Shown: positions 62,303 to 64,000 of the stretch, piece by piece
Layout of the letters: every line of letters starts with the position of its first letter
Numbering within the stretch: position 1 is the first letter of the stretch
Translations under genes and position numbers: made by a program
The notes under the pieces: generated by a model
The model's input: the letters and a program-made list of their open reading frames with translations, nothing else
What the model was told of the DNA's origin: nothing
The model's database searches: none
DNA from: G965200765 sp965200765
GTDB lineage: Bacteria; Pseudomonadota; Gammaproteobacteria; Arenicellales; JAJDZL01
Assembly (NCBI GenBank): GCA_965200765.1
Contig: OZ241380.1
Location: 992,001 to 1,056,000, forward strand
DNA: 64,000 bases
Reading direction: 5' to 3'

Positions 62303-63871
62303 ATGGCTGAAAGACGCCAAGGCGGCAGAGCAGCACGCCGGGCTATGCGCGCGGCACCATTGACAGAAGAGAAAAAAGCAGTTCGACCAGGATTTCAAGG
62401 CGGGCGATTTGAGCCCCTGAATGAAGCAGAGGTTCAAAGAACTCATACGGCCATACTTGATGTACTGGAAAAAATCGGGTTGTCGCAAGCAATACCCTCT
62501 TGTATCGAACTGGTGACCAAGGCTGGCGGAAAGTATACCGATGAAGGCAGATTGACATTTCCTCGAGCGCTAGTTGAAGATACGATTGCCGATGCTTGCA
62601 GGGATTATGTGCTATGCGGTCAGGATCCCAAACACGATATGGAACTCACTGGCAGCAAAATCTACTTCGGAACGGCTGGTGCAGCTGTCCATGTTGTGGA
62701 CGTTGATACGCGCGAATATCGTGAATCCACTCTGGCCGACCTGTACGACATTGCACGACTGGTTGATACGCTGGAACACATTCATTTCTTTCAGCGACCA
62801 ATTGTCACTCGAGATATGGAAATTCCGGCAGAACTGGACCTGAATACCTGCTACGCAAGTGTCGCCGGGACAACAAAGCATGTTGGAACCAGTTGGGTGC
62901 TTCCGGAGCATTTCGAAGAATCGTTGAAAATGTTGCATATCATTGCCGGTAGCGAGGAAAACTGGCGTAAACGTCCCTTTGTCAGTTGTTCCTGTTGCTT
63001 CGTCGTACCGCCGCTTCGTTTTGCAGAAGACGCTTGTGAGGTGCTGGAAGCATCAGTGCGAGGCGATATGCCAGTTCTGTTGCTGGCCGCCGGTCAAGCG
63101 GGTGCTACGAGTCCGGCTTCACTTGCCGGGTCAGTGGTTCAGGAAGTTGCAGAAACCTTGGCCGGCTTGGTATATGTAAACTTGATCAAAAAGAAGCATC
63201 CGGCAATTCTTGGAATTTGGCCATTTGTTTCTGATTTACGCACCGGTGCCATGAGTGGAGGTAGCGGGGAACAGGCAATACTGATGGCGGCTTGTGGACA
63301 GATGGGACGGTTCTATGATTTGCCAACCAGTATTGCGGCGGGTATGGCTGATTCAAAATTGCCCGATGCACAATCTGGATTTGAAAAAGGCTATACCAAT
63401 GCCTTGGCAGGCCATTGCGGTGCCAACATGGTGTATGAATCTGCCGGCATGCAAGCCAGCTTGCTTGGAGTCAGTATTGAAGGCTTTGTGATTGATAATG
63501 ACATGCTAGGGGCGATCAACAGAACCGTTCGTGGCATTGAAGTGAATGACGAGACTGTGTCGGTCGAAGTGATGCGGGATGTTTGCATTGACGGACCCAC
63601 ACATTATCTGGGTCATGACCAAACGATGGACCTCATGCAAAAGGACTATGTTTATCCGGAAGTTGGCGACCGGGCCAGTCCCAAAGAATGGGCCGAAAAA
63701 GGTTCCACGAATGTCATTGAAAAGTCCAAATTGGTAATGGAAAAAATTCTTTCCAGTCACTATCCGAGACATATTGATGATGCGACGGATGCAAGGTTGC
63801 GATCGCAGTTTTCCATTCGACTACCCAAAGAGTACATGTCACCACGGCAAAGTGACAGAGTTGCGGAATAA
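62303..63871 (+). CDS. MttB-superfamily methyltransferase without pyrrolysine (MtgB-like)
   Basis: 522 residues from the ATG at 62303, preceded by GGAGGAG. TIM-barrel family COG5598: FQGGRFEPLNEAEVQRTH, ILDVLEKIG, YFGTAGAAVHVVDVDTRE, RDMEIPAELDLNTCYAS, QAGATSPASLAGSVVQ, SIAAGMADSKLPDAQ and AGHCGANMVYESAGM. There is no in-frame UAG, so it is not a pyrrolysine trimethylamine methyltransferase. Characterised non-pyrrolysine members demethylate glycine betaine, proline betaine, carnitine or related amines onto a corrinoid protein. Such a corrinoid protein is encoded at 44.8 kb. A basic N-terminal leader (MAERRQGGRAARRAMRAA) is like those of aerobic homologues. Confidence 0.92.
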   Translation: MAERRQGGRAARRAMRAAPLTEEKKAVRPGFQGGRFEPLNEAEVQRTHTAILDVLEKIGLSQAIPSCIELVTKAGGKYTDEGRLTFPRALVEDTIADACRDYVLCGQDPKHDMELTGSKIYFGTAGAAVHVVDVDTREYRESTLADLYDIARLVDTLEHIHFFQRPIVTRDMEIPAELDLNTCYASVAGTTKHVGTSWVLPEHFEESLKMLHIIAGSEENWRKRPFVSCSCCFVVPPLRFAEDACEVLEASVRGDMPVLLLAAGQAGATSPASLAGSVVQEVAETLAGLVYVNLIKKKHPAILGIWPFVSDLRTGAMSGGSGEQAILMAACGQMGRFYDLPTSIAAGMADSKLPDAQSGFEKGYTNALAGHCGANMVYESAGMQASLLGVSIEGFVIDNDMLGAINRTVRGIEVNDETVSVEVMRDVCIDGPTHYLGHDQTMDLMQKDYVYPEVGDRASPKEWAEKGSTNVIEKSKLVMEKILSSHYPRHIDDATDARLRSQFSIRLPKEYMSPRQSDRVAE

Positions 63872-63939
63872 GAAAAATCTGCATTGTCCGCAGAAATTGC
63901 CACATTCATTTAAAAATTCATCAAAATCAAGGTAAATCT

Positions 63940-64000
63940 ATGAACCAGGATGTAATCATTACTTGTGCAGTTACGGGTGCTGGGCCGACACAAGACAAAC
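63940..64000 (+). CDS. BKACE (DUF849, beta-keto acid cleavage enzyme), start only
   Basis: Twenty codons before the right edge read MNQDVIITCAVTGAGPTQDK. V-I-I-T-C-A-x-T-G is the conserved first strand of the beta-keto acid cleavage enzyme family, which uses acetyl-CoA to split beta-keto acids, including dehydrocarnitine. It follows the MttB-family gene by 68 bp on the same strand. The catalytic residues are outside the window. Confidence 0.7.
   Translation, partial: MNQDVIITCAVTGAGPTQDK

Noticed and set aside
62303..63871. Pyrrolysine-containing trimethylamine methyltransferase MttB
   Set aside because: The reading frame has no internal UAG, so it is a non-pyrrolysine family member.

Overview
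The window looks like a piece of chromosome from an uncultured-type gammaproteobacterium, probably aquatic or host-associated. Supporting this are a homodimeric-type pyruvate dehydrogenase (aceE-aceF-lpd), LolA next to SerS, FtsK with a gamma winged-helix domain, an ispD-ispF pair divergent from mfd, a YigI-type thioesterase and moderate GC by eye. The species cannot be named from the sequence alone.

Layout. 1-3.5 kb: housekeeping (mfd start, ispD, ispF, an Smr protein, trxB). 3.9-9.4 kb: a type III-like restriction-modification system carrying two 11-base homopolymers. A poly-C tract lies right after the res start codon, and a poly-G tract splits the methyltransferase gene in two; removing one G fuses the halves in frame. 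10-21 kb: ftsK, lolA, serS and the aceE-aceF-lpd operon. 21-23 kb: a solitary DNA methyltransferase with an N-terminal DNA-binding-like region, an inverted repeat over its putative promoter, and a decayed restriction-enzyme remnant behind it. 23-28 kb: a branched-chain-amino-acid-type ABC transporter (livKHMGF) with a hairpin terminator between livK and livH. 28-35 kb: trimethylamine monooxygenase (tmm), a glutamine-synthetase-family enzyme (probable gmaS), three N-methylglutamate synthase subunits and a small unknown gene. 35-44 kb: mixed genes (PhoU, a RodZ-like protein with 135-bp tandem repeats, two thioesterases, DinB, tRNA-Ala, an orphan efflux adaptor, an M28 peptidase, an esterase, a TPR protein). 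44.8-54.2 kb: a corrinoid methyl-transfer module (corrinoid protein, methyltetrahydrofolate methyltransferase, Fe-S/ASKHA corrinoid activator), then a D-aminoacylase, a GlxA/GbdR-type regulator, a hydantoinase-A protein and a DapA-family aldolase. 54.5-56.3 kb: a tandem duplication of a small membrane coiled-coil gene, with the second copy broken. 56.4-64 kb: an Rnl5-like RNA ligase, a two-domain glutaredoxin, an ornithine cyclodeaminase family protein, a PhyH dioxygenase, a creatinase-like M24 protein, a non-pyrrolysine MttB-family methyltransferase and the start of a BKACE (DUF849) gene.

How it works together. Two routes for methylated amines share one region. One is O2-dependent (Tmm, with gamma-glutamylmethylamide and N-methylglutamate). 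The other is corrinoid-dependent (MttB-like methyltransferase, corrinoid protein, transfer to tetrahydrofolate, and a reductive activator). With a GbdR-like regulator and a BKACE gene, this suggests that quaternary amines such as betaines or carnitine are used as carbon, nitrogen and one-carbon sources. The two-tract phase-variable type III system is the most striking single feature.
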